A stretch of DNA of 64,000 nt from Crossiella equi (GCF_017876755.1 NZ_JAGIOO010000001.1:992001-1056000), one strand, 5' to 3'; positions 24,772 to 35,010 are shown, counted from the first letter of the stretch. The notes: generated by a model not told the origin, from the letters alone. Translations and numbers: made by a program.

Positions 24772-25695
24772 ATGGCACAGGCGTGGGGTTATGGCAGGCA
24801 CGGCGGGCCCGAGGTGCAGGAGCTCCTCGACCGCCCCGATCCGGTCCCCGGTCCGGGTGAGGTGTTGATCCGGGTCGAGGTCGCGGGGGTGAACCCCCTC
24901 GACCACCTCTTGCGCTCGGGCCCGGTCCCCGGGGTCGACGGCGGGCGGCCGTTCCCCCGCGTGCTGGGCGTGGAGGCGGCGGGCACCGTGCTCGCCCTGG
25001 GCGGGGACGTCGACGGGTTCGAGGTGGGCGCCGCGGTCTTCGGTCTCGCGCTCACCGGCGGCGGCACCTACGCCACGACGACGGTGCTGTCCGCGGCGAA
25101 CACCGCGCGGATCCCGGCGGGTCTGTCCACGACCGCGGCGGCGACGCTGCCGGTGGCCGGGACGACCGCGGTGGACGCGCTGGACCAGCTCGGCCTCCCG
25201 GCCGGGGCCACGATCCTGGTCAACGGGGTCGGCGGCGGGGTCGGCCACGCCGTGGCCCGGCTGGCCGTCGCGCGCGGGCTGCGTGTGCTCGGTACCGGCA
25301 GTGCCGCCAAGCGCGCGCGGGCCGAGGCCGTCGGGGTGCACTTCCTCGACTACACCAGCGAGGACGTGGTGGCCGCGGTCCGCGAGCTGGCCCCGGACGG
25401 CGTCGACGGGCTCGTCGACCTGGTCGGCGGCACCTCGCTGCGCGCGGTCGCCCCGCTGGCCCGGGAGCCCCGTGACGTGATCTCCGTGGGCGACCAGTCC
25501 GTGCCCGAGATCGGCGGGCGCTTCGTCGAGCGGCGCCTGGGCCGCGAGGACCTGGCGCGTGCCGCCCGGCTGGCCCTCGACGGCGCTCTCGCCCCCGTGG
25601 TCACCGCGGTGCACCCGCTCGCCGACGCACCGGCCGCCCTGGCCACCGTCGAGAACGGGCACACCGCGGGCAAGGTCGTCATCGCGGTGGCCTGA
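24772..25695 (+). CDS. Zinc-independent quinone oxidoreductase (MDR family)
   Basis: A 307-residue protein from the ATG at 24772 with a GGGAGGCGG ribosome site; the upstream ATG at 24733 is weaker. The N-terminal GroES-like domain has VEVAGVNPLDHLLRSG and FPRVLGVEAAGTV. The Rossmann part has ILVNGVGGGVGHAVARLA. It lacks the zinc ligands of alcohol dehydrogenases, as usual for NADPH quinone reductases. The substrate is unknown; there is no obvious operon partner apart from the pseudogene upstream. Confidence 0.8.
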   Translation: MAQAWGYGRHGGPEVQELLDRPDPVPGPGEVLIRVEVAGVNPLDHLLRSGPVPGVDGGRPFPRVLGVEAAGTVLALGGDVDGFEVGAAVFGLALTGGGTYATTTVLSAANTARIPAGLSTTAAATLPVAGTTAVDALDQLGLPAGATILVNGVGGGVGHAVARLAVARGLRVLGTGSAAKRARAEAVGVHFLDYTSEDVVAAVRELAPDGVDGLVDLVGGTSLRAVAPLAREPRDVISVGDQSVPEIGGRFVERRLGREDLARAARLALDGALAPVVTAVHPLADAPAALATVENGHTAGKVVIAVA

Positions 25696-25707
25696 TCGCC
25701 ACCTCGC

Positions 25708-26607
25708 TCAGGTGAGCGGTTTGCCGCCGGTGACCGCGAGCACCTCGCCGGTGACGTAGCTGGACTCCTGGGAGGCGAAGAAGACGTAGGCAGGGGCCAG
25801 CTCCGCGGGCTGGCCCGCCCGGCCCAGCGGGGTGTTGCCGCCGAAGGAGTCCACCTTCTCCTCGGGCATGGTGGCCGGGATCAACGGGGTCCAGATCGGG
25901 CCCGGGGCGACCGCGTTGACCCGGATACCGCGCTCGACCAGGTCGTGGGACAGGGCCTTGGTGAAGGTGACGATGCCGCCCTTGGTGGTGGCGTAGTCCA
26001 GGAGCTCGGCCGAGGGCTGGCTGGCCTGGATCGAGGCGGTGTTGACGATGCTGCCGCCCGGCGGCATGTGCGGCACCACGGCCTTGCACAGCCAGAACAT
26101 CGCGTACAGGTTGGTCTTGAGCACCCGGTCGAACTGCTCGGTGCTGATGCCGAGGATGCCCTCGTCCTGGGACATCTGGTAGGCGGCGTTGTTGACCAGC
26201 ACGTCGATCCGGCCGAACTCCCGCACCGCGCGGTCGACCAGGTGACCGCAGTGCTCCTCGGAGCGGATGTCGCCCGGTACGCACACCGCCTCGCGCCCGG
26301 CCTCCCGCACCACCGCCGCGGTCCGCTGGGCGTCGTCCTCCTCCTCGGGCAGGTAGGACAGCAGCACGTCGGCACCCTCCCGGGCGAAGGCGATGGCCAC
26401 CGCACGCCCGATGCCGGAGTCCCCGCCGGTGATCAACGCCTTGCGCCCGGCCAGGCGCTCGCTGCCGCGGTAGGTGCGCTCCCCGTGGTCGGGCTGCGGC
26501 CCCATCGCCTCGCCGCTGCCCGGGTGCGCCTGCTCCTGCCCGCGCTGCTGACCCGGTCGCGGGTACTGGGTGCGCGGGTCCTGCTGGGTGTACTGGTCCT
26601 CGGCCAT
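25708..26607 (-). CDS. Short-chain dehydrogenase/reductase with stress-type N-terminal extension
   Basis: A 299-residue protein from the ATG at 26607. It has a glutamine-rich, low-complexity N-terminus of about 50 residues, then the SDR domain: cofactor site ALITGGDSGIGRAVAIAF, NNAAYQ, the catalytic Ser in NTASIQAS, and YATTKGG with Tyr and Lys. Layout and sequence are like the general stress oxidoreductases of Bacillus and actinomycetes. It lies next to the phytochrome, catalase and CsbD genes, which fits a stress role. Confidence 0.85.
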   Translation of the reverse strand: MAEDQYTQQDPRTQYPRPGQQRGQEQAHPGSGEAMGPQPDHGERTYRGSERLAGRKALITGGDSGIGRAVAIAFAREGADVLLSYLPEEEDDAQRTAAVVREAGREAVCVPGDIRSEEHCGHLVDRAVREFGRIDVLVNNAAYQMSQDEGILGISTEQFDRVLKTNLYAMFWLCKAVVPHMPPGGSIVNTASIQASQPSAELLDYATTKGGIVTFTKALSHDLVERGIRVNAVAPGPIWTPLIPATMPEEKVDSFGGNTPLGRAGQPAELAPAYVFFASQESSYVTGEVLAVTGGKPLT

Positions 26608-26652
26608 GCCGGGGACGTACCCGGTGCCGGGGCGGTCAACCACCCGGAGCGG

Positions 26653-28959
26653 TCAGCCCGCCTCGAACGTGCACACCACCGTGGTCCCCCCGCCCGGTGT
26701 GGCCTCCAGCCGCAGCCTGCCGCCGTGCCGTTCCACGATGCGCTCCACGATGGCCAGGCCCGCGCCGTGCCCGCCGCCGTAGCTGTCCCTGGCGTGCAGC
26801 CTGCGGAACAGGCGCAGCACGTCCCGGCGCTGGGGTTCGGGAATGCCGATGCCGTTGTCCCGCACCAGGACCGCCGGGACGCCGCCGGGATCGGCGGCCA
26901 GTTCGACCGCGACCGTGCGGGGGTGCTCGGCGCGGGCGTACTTGGCCGCGTTCACCAGCAGGTTGATCAGGACCTCCTGCAGGCGGTCCGGGTCGGCGGA
27001 GAGCACCGCGCCCGGGGCGGGCAGCGTGACCGCCACCTGCTGTTCGGCCAGGCGCGGACCGGCGATCTCCAGGGCCGCGGTGGTGACCTCGCGCAGGTCG
27101 ACCTCCCGGCGGTTCAGCTCCGCCTGGCCGACCTGGGCGAAGTGCAGCAGTGAGTTGATCAGCTCGTCCATGCGCTGGGCCAGGCGGGAGATCGTGGCCA
27201 GGCGGCGCGTGGTGGTGGCATCCAGCGTGCCCTCGGCGTCCTCGCTGATGAACACCGAGGTGTTGGCGATGCCGCGCAGCGGTTCCTTCAGCTCGTGGGC
27301 GGCGGCGTGCGCGAAGGTGTCCAGGTCGCGGTTGGCCCGGCGCAGCTCGTCGTTGAGCATGGTCAGCCGTGCCGAGTGGCGCAGCGCCATCGTGGTCACC
27401 GCGCGGCCGAGCTCTCCGGCCACCGCCTCGTCCGAGCCGGTCCACGGCACGCAGTGCCCGCTCACCACGGCCTGGTAGACCGCCGAGGAACCCCGCGGGG
27501 TGAGGCGTTGGCCGCGCTCGCCCAGCTGGACCGGGCGGGCCGGGTCGGTGGCCCAGGTTCGGTCGGCCCGCCGTTCCCGCCGCGTCCAGGCGATGAGGTC
27601 CTCACCCCGGTCGTCCAGGGCCAGCACGAGCACGCCGCTGAGCTCCGCCGCGTACCCGGCCAGGGGCGGGTGGTGGGAGGCGAGGTGGTCGCGGTGCCAC
27701 ACCTCGCCCGCGCCGAGGGCGGGCAGGCTGGCCCACAGCTCGGGCAGCCCGGCCGCCAGGCCCTCCTCGGCGCTGCCCGGCACCACCCGGGTCTGCCCGC
27801 CCAGCCGCAGCACCACCGCGTCGGACTGGACCAGCTCGCCGAGCAGGTCGGCGCTGGCCATCACGGACTGGGCGATGTCGGAGTCCAGATCGGTGACCAG
27901 CCGGGACAGCGCGGTGCGCGCCTGGTGGCGGGCCTGGGAGGTCTGCGCCTCCTCCAGCGCCGCGAGCTGGAGGGAGAGCGTGACGCCGAAGAACTCGCAC
28001 GCCGAACGCACCTCGGCGTCGAGCTTGCGGGGCGCCAGGCCGTGGCAGGCGATGAGCCCCCACAGCGAGCCCGAGTGCAGCAGCGAGACCGACATCGACG
28101 AGGCGACACCGATGTTGCGCAGGTACTCCAGGTGGAAGGAGGACACCGTGCGCAGGGTGGAGTTGGACAGGTCCAGCGGGGTGCTGCCGCCGGGCAGCGC
28201 CTCCGGCAGCAGCCGCGCGGTGGCGTCGTCGACGTCCTGGATGACGCGGATCCAGTTGCGCTCGTAGAGCCTGCGGGCCTGCGGCGGGATGTCGGTGGCC
28301 GGGAACCACAGCCCCACCCAGGGTTCCAGGCCCTCGGCGACCGACTCGGCGATGACCTCGCCGGGGCCAGCGGCCCCCTCGAAGCGGTAGGCGACCACGC
28401 GGTCGTAGCCGGTCAGCGCGCGGATCTCGGCCACCGCGGCCTGGCAGACCGCCAGCACCGTCTGCCCGTGCTGGAGCCTGGTCAGGGCGGCGCGCACGCG
28501 CGGGTAGAAGCGGGAGAAGTGGAAGGTGCGCTCGGCGGGACGGGGCTCGAACTCCAGCACCACCCGGCCGTCGGCGCGGTAGACGGTGACGTCGAAGTCC
28601 GGGCCGTCCGCCGGGACGGCGAGCCCGCACAGGCCGCGGTCACCCGTTGGTGCGTCGAGCGTGGCGTGCACCGCGGCCACACCCTCCTCACCCAGCAGGG
28701 TGACCAAGGGGGTGCCCAGCAAGGCCTCCGGGGCGGTGCCGAGCACCTCGGCGGTGTTGGCCGAGGCGACCTCGATCTCGCCCCGCCCGTCCACGGCCAG
28801 CAACGCGCCGTAGGACTGGATGCCGCCGAGCAGGTGGATCGGCTCGGTCAGGCACACCGACAGGTCGAAGCCCGTCCCGGCCTCGGCGCGGATCGCCCGT
28901 TGCCACTCGTCCGTGAGCAGCCCATCACCCGGCTGGTCGCTCCCTGGGTCGGGTGACAT
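26653..28959 (-). CDS. Bacteriophytochrome sensor histidine kinase
   Basis: A 768-residue protein from the ATG at 28959. The PAS domain holds the biliverdin-binding Cys36 in the motif CLTEPIHLLGGIQSYGALLA. The GAF domain shows GLWFPATDIPPQARRLYERN and HLEYLRNIGVASSMSVSLL, and the PHY domain follows. The kinase region has the phosphorylated His in FAHAAAHELKEPLRG and the ATPase boxes LVNAAKYAR, DNGIGIP and GGGHGAGLAI. It would sense red/far-red light and phosphorylate a response regulator, most likely the Rcp1-type protein at 30953. No HTH is present. It is divergent from the SpoIIE phosphatase gene. Confidence 0.9.
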   Translation of the reverse strand: MSPDPGSDQPGDGLLTDEWQRAIRAEAGTGFDLSVCLTEPIHLLGGIQSYGALLAVDGRGEIEVASANTAEVLGTAPEALLGTPLVTLLGEEGVAAVHATLDAPTGDRGLCGLAVPADGPDFDVTVYRADGRVVLEFEPRPAERTFHFSRFYPRVRAALTRLQHGQTVLAVCQAAVAEIRALTGYDRVVAYRFEGAAGPGEVIAESVAEGLEPWVGLWFPATDIPPQARRLYERNWIRVIQDVDDATARLLPEALPGGSTPLDLSNSTLRTVSSFHLEYLRNIGVASSMSVSLLHSGSLWGLIACHGLAPRKLDAEVRSACEFFGVTLSLQLAALEEAQTSQARHQARTALSRLVTDLDSDIAQSVMASADLLGELVQSDAVVLRLGGQTRVVPGSAEEGLAAGLPELWASLPALGAGEVWHRDHLASHHPPLAGYAAELSGVLVLALDDRGEDLIAWTRRERRADRTWATDPARPVQLGERGQRLTPRGSSAVYQAVVSGHCVPWTGSDEAVAGELGRAVTTMALRHSARLTMLNDELRRANRDLDTFAHAAAHELKEPLRGIANTSVFISEDAEGTLDATTTRRLATISRLAQRMDELINSLLHFAQVGQAELNRREVDLREVTTAALEIAGPRLAEQQVAVTLPAPGAVLSADPDRLQEVLINLLVNAAKYARAEHPRTVAVELAADPGGVPAVLVRDNGIGIPEPQRRDVLRLFRRLHARDSYGGGHGAGLAIVERIVERHGGRLRLEATPGGGTTVVCTFEAG

Positions 28960-29018
28960 GCTGGTCCTGCCTTCCGTGCGGGTGGCGTGGCGATCCAGAA
29001 GACGGAGCACAACACCAG

Positions 29019-30968
29019 GTGGCGCATCAGGGTCAGTCCGCGTGGCAGGACCGCCTGCACGCGTTGTGGCGCACCGCGTTCAGCGCGGCCAACACCAAGG
29101 TCTTCTCGAACGAACTGTACCTGGGGCTGCTGTCCCTGCCCGGGGTGCGCGGGGTGCTGGGCGTGCGGCTCGGCGGTGACGGCCAGGTGCGGGTGGTGCG
29201 CTGGGCCGATGAGCCCGGTGGCGTGCGCACCGCGCCGCCCGGGCTGGCCGCCGAGGTCCAGCAGTGGCTCGCCGACGGCATCTCCCCCGGGCACGCGCAC
29301 GGCCAGGCGCGGGTCACCGGCGTACCGCTGGCCGAGCTGGCCCGCCGGGCACCCGCACTCGCCGCGCGGACCGCCGAGGTCGGCGGCGCGGGCCTGGCCG
29401 TGTCGGTCTTCCCGGTACCCGGCGGTGAGCACGGGCTGGTCGTGCTCGCCGTGGCGGAGCTGCCCACCAGTCAGGCGGTGCTGGGCGCGTTGGCGCAGGT
29501 CGCGGACGTGGTCATCGCCGCGGACGGCCGCATCAAGGACCAGGAGGCGCTGGACGACCGGCTCGCGGTGGACGCGATGCTGGCCGAGGCATCGTTGCGG
29601 CTGGCGGGCTCGCTGGACATCGAGGAGACCCTGCGCTCGGTGGTGCGGCTGGCCGTGCCGGGGGTGGCCGACGGCGCGGCCGTGCACATCCGGCGCGGTC
29701 ACCGCATGGAGCACATCGCCGCCGCGCACGTGGACGCCCACCGCGAGCAGCTGCTCGGCGAACACCTGCGCACCGGGCGCTGGGCCGGTGAGGAGGTGGT
29801 GCGCGCCAACCGGCGCTCCTCCGCCGACGACAAGCCGCGCCCCTCCGGCCTGGCCGAGGAGGTGGGGCTGTCCCTGATGACGATCACCGTGCTGCGGGCC
29901 CGGGGACGCAACCTCGGGCTGCTCAGCTTCTTCCACCGCGACGGTGCCCGGCGCCCACCCTCGCGGGAGTTCCTGCGCGACCTCGCCGCCCGTGCCGCGC
30001 TGGCCATCGACAACGCCCAGCTCTACGACCAGCGGCGCCAGGAGGTCAGCTCCCTGCAGAAGCACCTGCTGCCCTCGGTGCTGCCCGAGGTCGAGGGGCT
30101 GGAGCTGGCCGCGGCGTACAACGTGGCCGACCACCGCCTGGACGTGGGCGGGGACTTCTACGGCGTGGTGCGCCAGCCCGGCGGGCTGCTGACCGCGCTC
30201 ATCGGCGACGTATGCGGCCGAGGGGCGCCCGCGGCGGCGCTCACCGGCCTCGCCCGGCACACCGTGGAGACGATGCTGGAGGAGGGCGGCGATCCCGCCG
30301 AGGCCGTGCGGCTGCTGAACAAGAAGATGCTGCGCGGCGACGTCGGCCGGTTCCTCACCCTGGCCACCGCGACCTTCGGCACGCCGACCCCGGCGGGGCT
30401 GCCGCTGCGCTCGCTCACCGCGGGCCACCCCTCGCCGCTGCTGGTGCGGCGGGACGGGGCGGTGGCCGAGGCGGACTGCCGGGGCGCGCTGGTCGGGGTG
30501 CTGGCCGAGCTGGGCCTGGAGCCGGCCGAGGACGTGCTGCGCCCCGGGGACTCGGTGGTGCTCTACACCGACGGTCTGCCCGAGGCCCGGGACGGCGCGG
30601 GGGTGTTCTTCGGGGACGGCGACCTGGCGCCCACGATCAGCGGCCTGCGCGAGGAGCCGCTGACCGGGATGGTGAACACGCTGGTCGCGGGCGCGGGCCG
30701 GTTCGCGGTGGACGACGACGTGGCGGTGCTGGCGATCCGCTACCGGGGCCCGCGCGCCCTGCACACCGTGCTGCCCCCGGCACAGGCCGAGGAGGCGGCG
30801 CTGGCGGCGGTGCGCCGGGTGCGCGGCGGGCACGCGGTGCTGCCGGAGTCCCTGCGCCGCCACCTCACCGCGCTCGGGCGCGAGGGCACGCCGGAGGTGC
30901 GCGTCGTGGTGGACGGGGACGAGGACTGGACACGCGTGGAAGCGGGTACGGCATGGGCGCTCCTGTGA
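29019..30968 (+). CDS. GAF domain / SpoIIE (PP2C-type) protein phosphatase
   Basis: A 649-residue protein from the GTG at 29019. The earlier in-frame ATG at 28953 would overlap the phytochrome start. An N-terminal domain of unclear type and a GAF domain (about 190-340) are followed by the SpoIIE phosphatase with DVGGDFYGVV, ALIGDVCGRGAPAAALT, LYTDGLPEARDG and DDVAVLAIR. Such proteins dephosphorylate anti-anti-sigma factors and thereby release alternative sigma factors. With the divergent phytochrome and coupled response regulator it forms a plausible light-to-stress switch. Confidence 0.85.
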   Translation: MAHQGQSAWQDRLHALWRTAFSAANTKVFSNELYLGLLSLPGVRGVLGVRLGGDGQVRVVRWADEPGGVRTAPPGLAAEVQQWLADGISPGHAHGQARVTGVPLAELARRAPALAARTAEVGGAGLAVSVFPVPGGEHGLVVLAVAELPTSQAVLGALAQVADVVIAADGRIKDQEALDDRLAVDAMLAEASLRLAGSLDIEETLRSVVRLAVPGVADGAAVHIRRGHRMEHIAAAHVDAHREQLLGEHLRTGRWAGEEVVRANRRSSADDKPRPSGLAEEVGLSLMTITVLRARGRNLGLLSFFHRDGARRPPSREFLRDLAARAALAIDNAQLYDQRRQEVSSLQKHLLPSVLPEVEGLELAAAYNVADHRLDVGGDFYGVVRQPGGLLTALIGDVCGRGAPAAALTGLARHTVETMLEEGGDPAEAVRLLNKKMLRGDVGRFLTLATATFGTPTPAGLPLRSLTAGHPSPLLVRRDGAVAEADCRGALVGVLAELGLEPAEDVLRPGDSVVLYTDGLPEARDGAGVFFGDGDLAPTISGLREEPLTGMVNTLVAGAGRFAVDDDVAVLAIRYRGPRALHTVLPPAQAEEAALAAVRRVRGGHAVLPESLRRHLTALGREGTPEVRVVVDGDEDWTRVEAGTAWALL

Positions 30969-31405
30969 GCGACGCGGAGCTGCTCCTGGTCGTCGAGGAC
31001 AGCGAGGAGGACCGGGAGGCCATCAAACGGGCCCTGTCCCGCTCGCACCCGGAGCTGGCCCTGGAGTTCCTCGCCGACGGCGACGCGGTGCGGGGCAGGC
31101 TCCTCGACCCCGCGCGGCCACGCCCGTCCCTGGTGCTGCTGGACCTGAACATGCCCGGGGTGGACGGCTACCGCGTGCTGGCCGACCTGCGCGCCGCCCC
31201 CGAACTGGACCCGCTGGTCGTGGTCGTGTTCACCTCCTCCACCACCTCGGCGGACGTGGACCGCTGCTACGCGGGCGGCGCGGACAGCTACGTGTACAAA
31301 CCGGTCAACTTCGCCCTGTTCCGCACCGTCCTCCAGGGCACGATCGACTACTGGCGCACCAACGGCTACGCCCGGAGCGCCGGGCCGGGACCGGCTGGCG
31401 GCTGA
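30953..31405 (+). CDS. Rcp1-like stand-alone response regulator
   Basis: 150 residues from the ATG at 30953; a GTG at 30965 that overlaps the phosphatase stop as GTGA is an alternative. It is a single receiver domain of the type paired with phytochromes: LLVVEDSEEDREAIKRAL, the phospho-acceptor Asp64 in VLLDLNMPGVDG, and YKPVNFALF with the conserved Lys. There is no output domain. It probably takes the phosphate from the phytochrome kinase and acts on the phosphatase or another partner. Confidence 0.85.
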   Translation: MGAPVSDAELLLVVEDSEEDREAIKRALSRSHPELALEFLADGDAVRGRLLDPARPRPSLVLLDLNMPGVDGYRVLADLRAAPELDPLVVVVFTSSTTSADVDRCYAGGADSYVYKPVNFALFRTVLQGTIDYWRTNGYARSAGPGPAGG

Positions 31406-31557
31406 GCGGGTCGTCGTGCCCGGCACGGTCACCTGGTCCGGCGAAGTTCCGGCGTCCCGCGCGCCGCGGCGTGTTTGCGGGCCCCTCTTGAGGCCGATCC
31501 GGTCCGGAGGGGCACCTCCGCCCCAAACCCGTCCGGACACGCCGCTGAGAGGATCCG

Positions 31558-33084
31558 ATGGCTGACCTTCCCACCACAACCACCGACGCCGGGATCCCGG
31601 TCGAGAGCGACGAGCACTCGCTCACGATCGGACCGGCGGGCCCGATCGCGTTGCAAGACCATTACCTCATCGAGCAGATGGCGCAGTTCAACCGGGAACG
31701 CATCCCCGAGCGCCAGCCCCACGCCAAGGGCAGCGGGGCGTTCGGCAGGTTCGAGGTGACCGCGGACGTCTCGCGCTTCACCAGGGCGGCGGTGTTCCAG
31801 CCGGGGACCACCACCGAGGTGCTGGCGCGGTTCTCGACCGTGGCCGGGGAGCGGGGCAGTCCCGACACCTGGCGCGACCCCCGCGGGTTCGCGCTGAAGT
31901 TCTACACCTCCGAAGGCGTGTACGACATGGTCGGAAACAACACGCCGGTCTTCTTCGTCAAGGACCCGATGAAGTTCCAGCACTTCATCCGGTCGCAGAA
32001 GCGGCGCGCGGACAACAACCTGCGCGACCACGACATGCAGTGGGACTTCTGGACGCTGTCACCGGAGTCCGCGCACCAGGTCACCTGGCTGATGGGCGAC
32101 CGGGGGATACCCCGCACGTGGCGGCACATGAACGGCTACAGCTCGCACACGTACATGTGGGTCAACGCGGGTGGCGAGCGCTTCTGGGTGAAGTACCACT
32201 TCAAGACCGACCAGGGCGTGGAGTTCTTCACCCAGGACGAGGGCGACCAGCTCGCCTCGGCGGACACCGACTACCACACGCGGGACCTGTTCGAGTCGAT
32301 CGAGCGGGGCGAGCACCCGAGCTGGACCCTGTTCGTCCAGGTGATGCCCTTCGACGAGGCCAGCGGCTACCGGTTCAACCCGTTCGACCTGACGAAGGTC
32401 TGGCCGCACGGGGACTACCCGTTGACCGAGGTCGGCAAGCTGACCCTGGACCACAACCCCACCGACCACCACACCGAGATCGAGCAGGCGGCGTTCGAGC
32501 CGAACAACCTGGTGCCGGGCATCGGCGCGAGCCCGGACCGCATGCTGCTGGGCAGGCTGTTCGCCTATGCCGACGCCCACCGCTACCGCATCGGCGCGAA
32601 CTACAAGCAGCTGCCCGTCAACGCCTCGACCTCGCCCGTGCACAGCTACAGCAAGGACGGGGCGATGCGCTACACCAAGGTCGCCGACCCGGTGTACGCG
32701 CCGAACTCCAAGGGCGGGCCGCGTGCCGACGCCGAGCGCTACGGCCCGACCGCGGGCTGGGCCGCGGACGGCGAGCTGGTGCGCACGGCCTACCTCGCCC
32801 ACGCCGAGGACGACGACTGGGGACAGGCCCGCACCATGGTTCGGGAGGTCCTCGACGGGGAAGCCCGGACACGGCTGGTCGACAACATCGTGGGGCACTT
32901 GCTCAACGGTGTGTCGGAACCCGTTCTGCTACGCGCGTTCCAGTACTGGCGCAACGTGGACGAGGAGATCGGCAAGCGGGTCGAGGAGGGCGTTCGGGCC
33001 AAGCAGGACGAGCGGGATCCCAAGGCGGCCCAGCAGGCCAACCCAGCCCGGGGAAAGCATGCAGCGAAAAGCGTGACCACGTGA
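31558..33084 (+). CDS. katA: Monofunctional haem catalase
   Basis: A 508-residue clade 3-type catalase. The distal His55 lies in [16 protein letters not shown] and the Asn in [14 protein letters not shown]. The proximal haem ligand Tyr337 is in [13 protein letters not shown]. It destroys hydrogen peroxide in the cytoplasm. The ribosome site GAGAGGA precedes the start. The gene symbol is by family, not by orthology. It is followed at 41 bases by a CsbD-type stress gene, probably in the same transcript. Confidence 0.92.
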   Translation: MADLPTTTTDAGIPVESDEHSLTIGPAGPIALQDHYLIEQMAQFNRERIPERQPHAKGSGAFGRFEVTADVSRFTRAAVFQPGTTTEVLARFSTVAGERGSPDTWRDPRGFALKFYTSEGVYDMVGNNTPVFFVKDPMKFQHFIRSQKRRADNNLRDHDMQWDFWTLSPESAHQVTWLMGDRGIPRTWRHMNGYSSHTYMWVNAGGERFWVKYHFKTDQGVEFFTQDEGDQLASADTDYHTRDLFESIERGEHPSWTLFVQVMPFDEASGYRFNPFDLTKVWPHGDYPLTEVGKLTLDHNPTDHHTEIEQAAFEPNNLVPGIGASPDRMLLGRLFAYADAHRYRIGANYKQLPVNASTSPVHSYSKDGAMRYTKVADPVYAPNSKGGPRADAERYGPTAGWAADGELVRTAYLAHAEDDDWGQARTMVREVLDGEARTRLVDNIVGHLLNGVSEPVLLRAFQYWRNVDEEIGKRVEEGVRAKQDERDPKAAQQANPARGKHAAKSVTT

Positions 33085-33125
33085 TCGCAGGTACCGGGAA
33101 GCTCACAGGTACCGGAAAGGAAGTC

Positions 33126-33299
33126 ATGGGCGCGGACGACAAGCTCGAAGCCAAGGGCGACCAGCTCAAGGGCAAGGTCAAGGAGGGCGTCGGTGACGTC
33201 ACCGGCGACGACAAGCTGGAGGCCGAAGGCCAGGGCGACCAGGTGAAGGGCCACGTGAAGGAAGCCGCCGAGAAGGTCAAGGACATCTTCAAGAAGTGA
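33126..33299 (+). CDS. CsbD family stress protein
   Basis: A 57-residue, very hydrophilic helical protein (KLEAKGDQLKGKVKEGVGDV, KDIFKK) with two copies of the CsbD-type 'K..GKVKE' segment. The ribosome site AAAGGAAG is good. Bases 33087-33114 hold two copies of CAGGTACCGG in direct repeat before the gene. CsbD proteins accumulate under general stress in many bacteria; the molecular role is not known. Its place behind catalase fits that. Confidence 0.85.
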   Translation: MGADDKLEAKGDQLKGKVKEGVGDVTGDDKLEAEGQGDQVKGHVKEAAEKVKDIFKK

Positions 33300-33300
33300 G

Positions 33301-35010
33301 CTACCTCGGATCCCGGCCCACGCGGCGGACGACGTCCTTGACGAAGTCCCGCGTGGGCCGGTCCGCCTCGGTCAGCACGCTGACGGTGTTGAAGTTCCAG
33401 GCGAACAGCCGGTGCCGGGTCAGCTCGGCCAGGGAGTGCTCGGTGAACAGCGCGCGCACGTCCCGCCCGATGACCTCGGCGGTGCGCTTGTTGCCGTAGG
33501 CGGCGACCATGACCGGGGCGTAGGCACCGAGCGCCCGCACCGAGCCGCGCACGTCCTCGACGTTGCCGTCGGGCTGCTTGGCCAGCACGGACTGGAAGTC
33601 GCTGGCGCGCAACGTTTCGGCGAAGTGCGCGAACATGGACCGCCCGGCCCCGGTGCCCGGGTCGTCGTCCCGGGCCTGCCAGGCGTCCCAGCCGAGGGCG
33701 ACGCGGGCGTTGGGGGCCTCCTCGCGGACCTCCCGGTAGCGGTCCTGGAGTGCGCGGTAGTAGGCCGTGGTCGCGGGTTCGGCGGCGTAGGCCCCGTCCA
33801 CGCAGGCGAACTTCTTGATCTCCTGGAACACCGTGACGTACAGCGGCGGCCCGTCGGCCTTCCCCGCGAACGCGCGGGCCAGGGTGCGCATGTGCCGGGG
33901 GAAGTCGGCGGAGAGCGGGTGGGCGCGCCCACAGCCCACCCCGTACTCGGTGTCGACCGGCACCTCGGGGTCGTCGGTCTCCCAGTCGGCGACCACCATG
34001 TGCAGCGCGTAACCCTGGGCGTAGGCATCGGCCACCAGGGCGTCGCGCCAGCTGGCGAGCTTCGTCAGGTCGCTGGGCTTGTGGTAGTTGGTGGTGAGCA
34101 CGCGGACGGGCGTCTCGCGCACGAGCTCGGCGGCGAGCGCGGAGTTGAGCTGGTCCCCGAGCCCGAACAACAGCTCGGTCCGCCCGCCGGGTTGGGCGGT
34201 GTGCTGGTCGGTGGGTGGCGCCTCGGGCCAGAGCGGCACGGCGGCCGCGGCCACGGCGGCAGCGGCCCCGAACGCGACGGCGACCCGGCTTTCGCGGGTC
34301 CGGCGCTGGATGAGCTCCCGCAACATGCGGGTGGCCTTGGCGATGCCCGGACGGCGTGCGGGGTCGTCCACGGTGAAGGCGGCGAGCACCTCGGTGAGCC
34401 GCCGATCGGCCCGCCCCTCCGCCACGGCAGCGAGCGTGACCCCGAGCGCGTAGAAATCGGCCGCCCCGGTGACCCGAACCTCGGCGACCACCTCGGGCGC
34501 GAGGTACCCGGGCGTCCCGGTGCTCAACGCACTCCCGGTCTACGTGACCTGGTCCCAGGCAGCCACCCCGAGATCGCTGAGCTTGGCGGTCCCGTCCGGC
34601 GCGAGCAGGATGTTGGCGGGCTTGGCGTCCCGGTGCACCATGCCCTTCTCGTGCAAGGCCCCGAGCGCGGCGAGCACCTGCGACCCGATCCGCGCGACCT
34701 GTTCCGGGTCGAGTGGCCCGTCGGCGCGGCACACCTCGTCGAGGCTGCGCGAGGGGAGGTACTCCATCACCAGCCACCGCCGCCCGTCCTCGACCACCAC
34801 GTCGAACACGGCGATCACGTTGGGGTGCTGCACCCCGGCCCCGATCCGCGCCTCCCGCCGGGTCTGCTCCCCGTCCCCGGTGCGGGTCAGCTTGAGGGCG
34901 ATCTCCCGCCGCAGCTCCAGGTCGGTGGCCCGCCACACCTGGCCCATGCCGCCCTCGCCAACGACCTCGTCAAGTCGGTAGCGGTCGGCGATGGTGTCCC
35001 CGGTGCGCAC
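33301..35010 (-). pseudogene. Ser/Thr protein kinase interrupted by one in-frame TAG
   Basis: The first 156 codons (from 35010) encode the kinase N-lobe and catalytic loop: GEGGMGQVWRA, Lys40, HRDAKPANILL (residues 126-130 on), and DLG in place of DFG at 146-148. A TAG at 34540-34542 then stops translation. The same frame continues at once with TGTPGYLAPEVVAEV (the APE motif), the rest of the C-lobe, a transmembrane helix (VAVAFGAAAAVAAAAVPLW) and a domain of about 300 residues (LLFGLGDQLNSALAAELVRE, VTVFQEIKKFACVDG, LGWDAWQARDD). I cannot name this ectodomain; it is perhaps a TIM-barrel of glycosidase type. It could be a recent nonsense mutation (CAG to TAG), readthrough or a sequence error. 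Confidence 0.8.
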
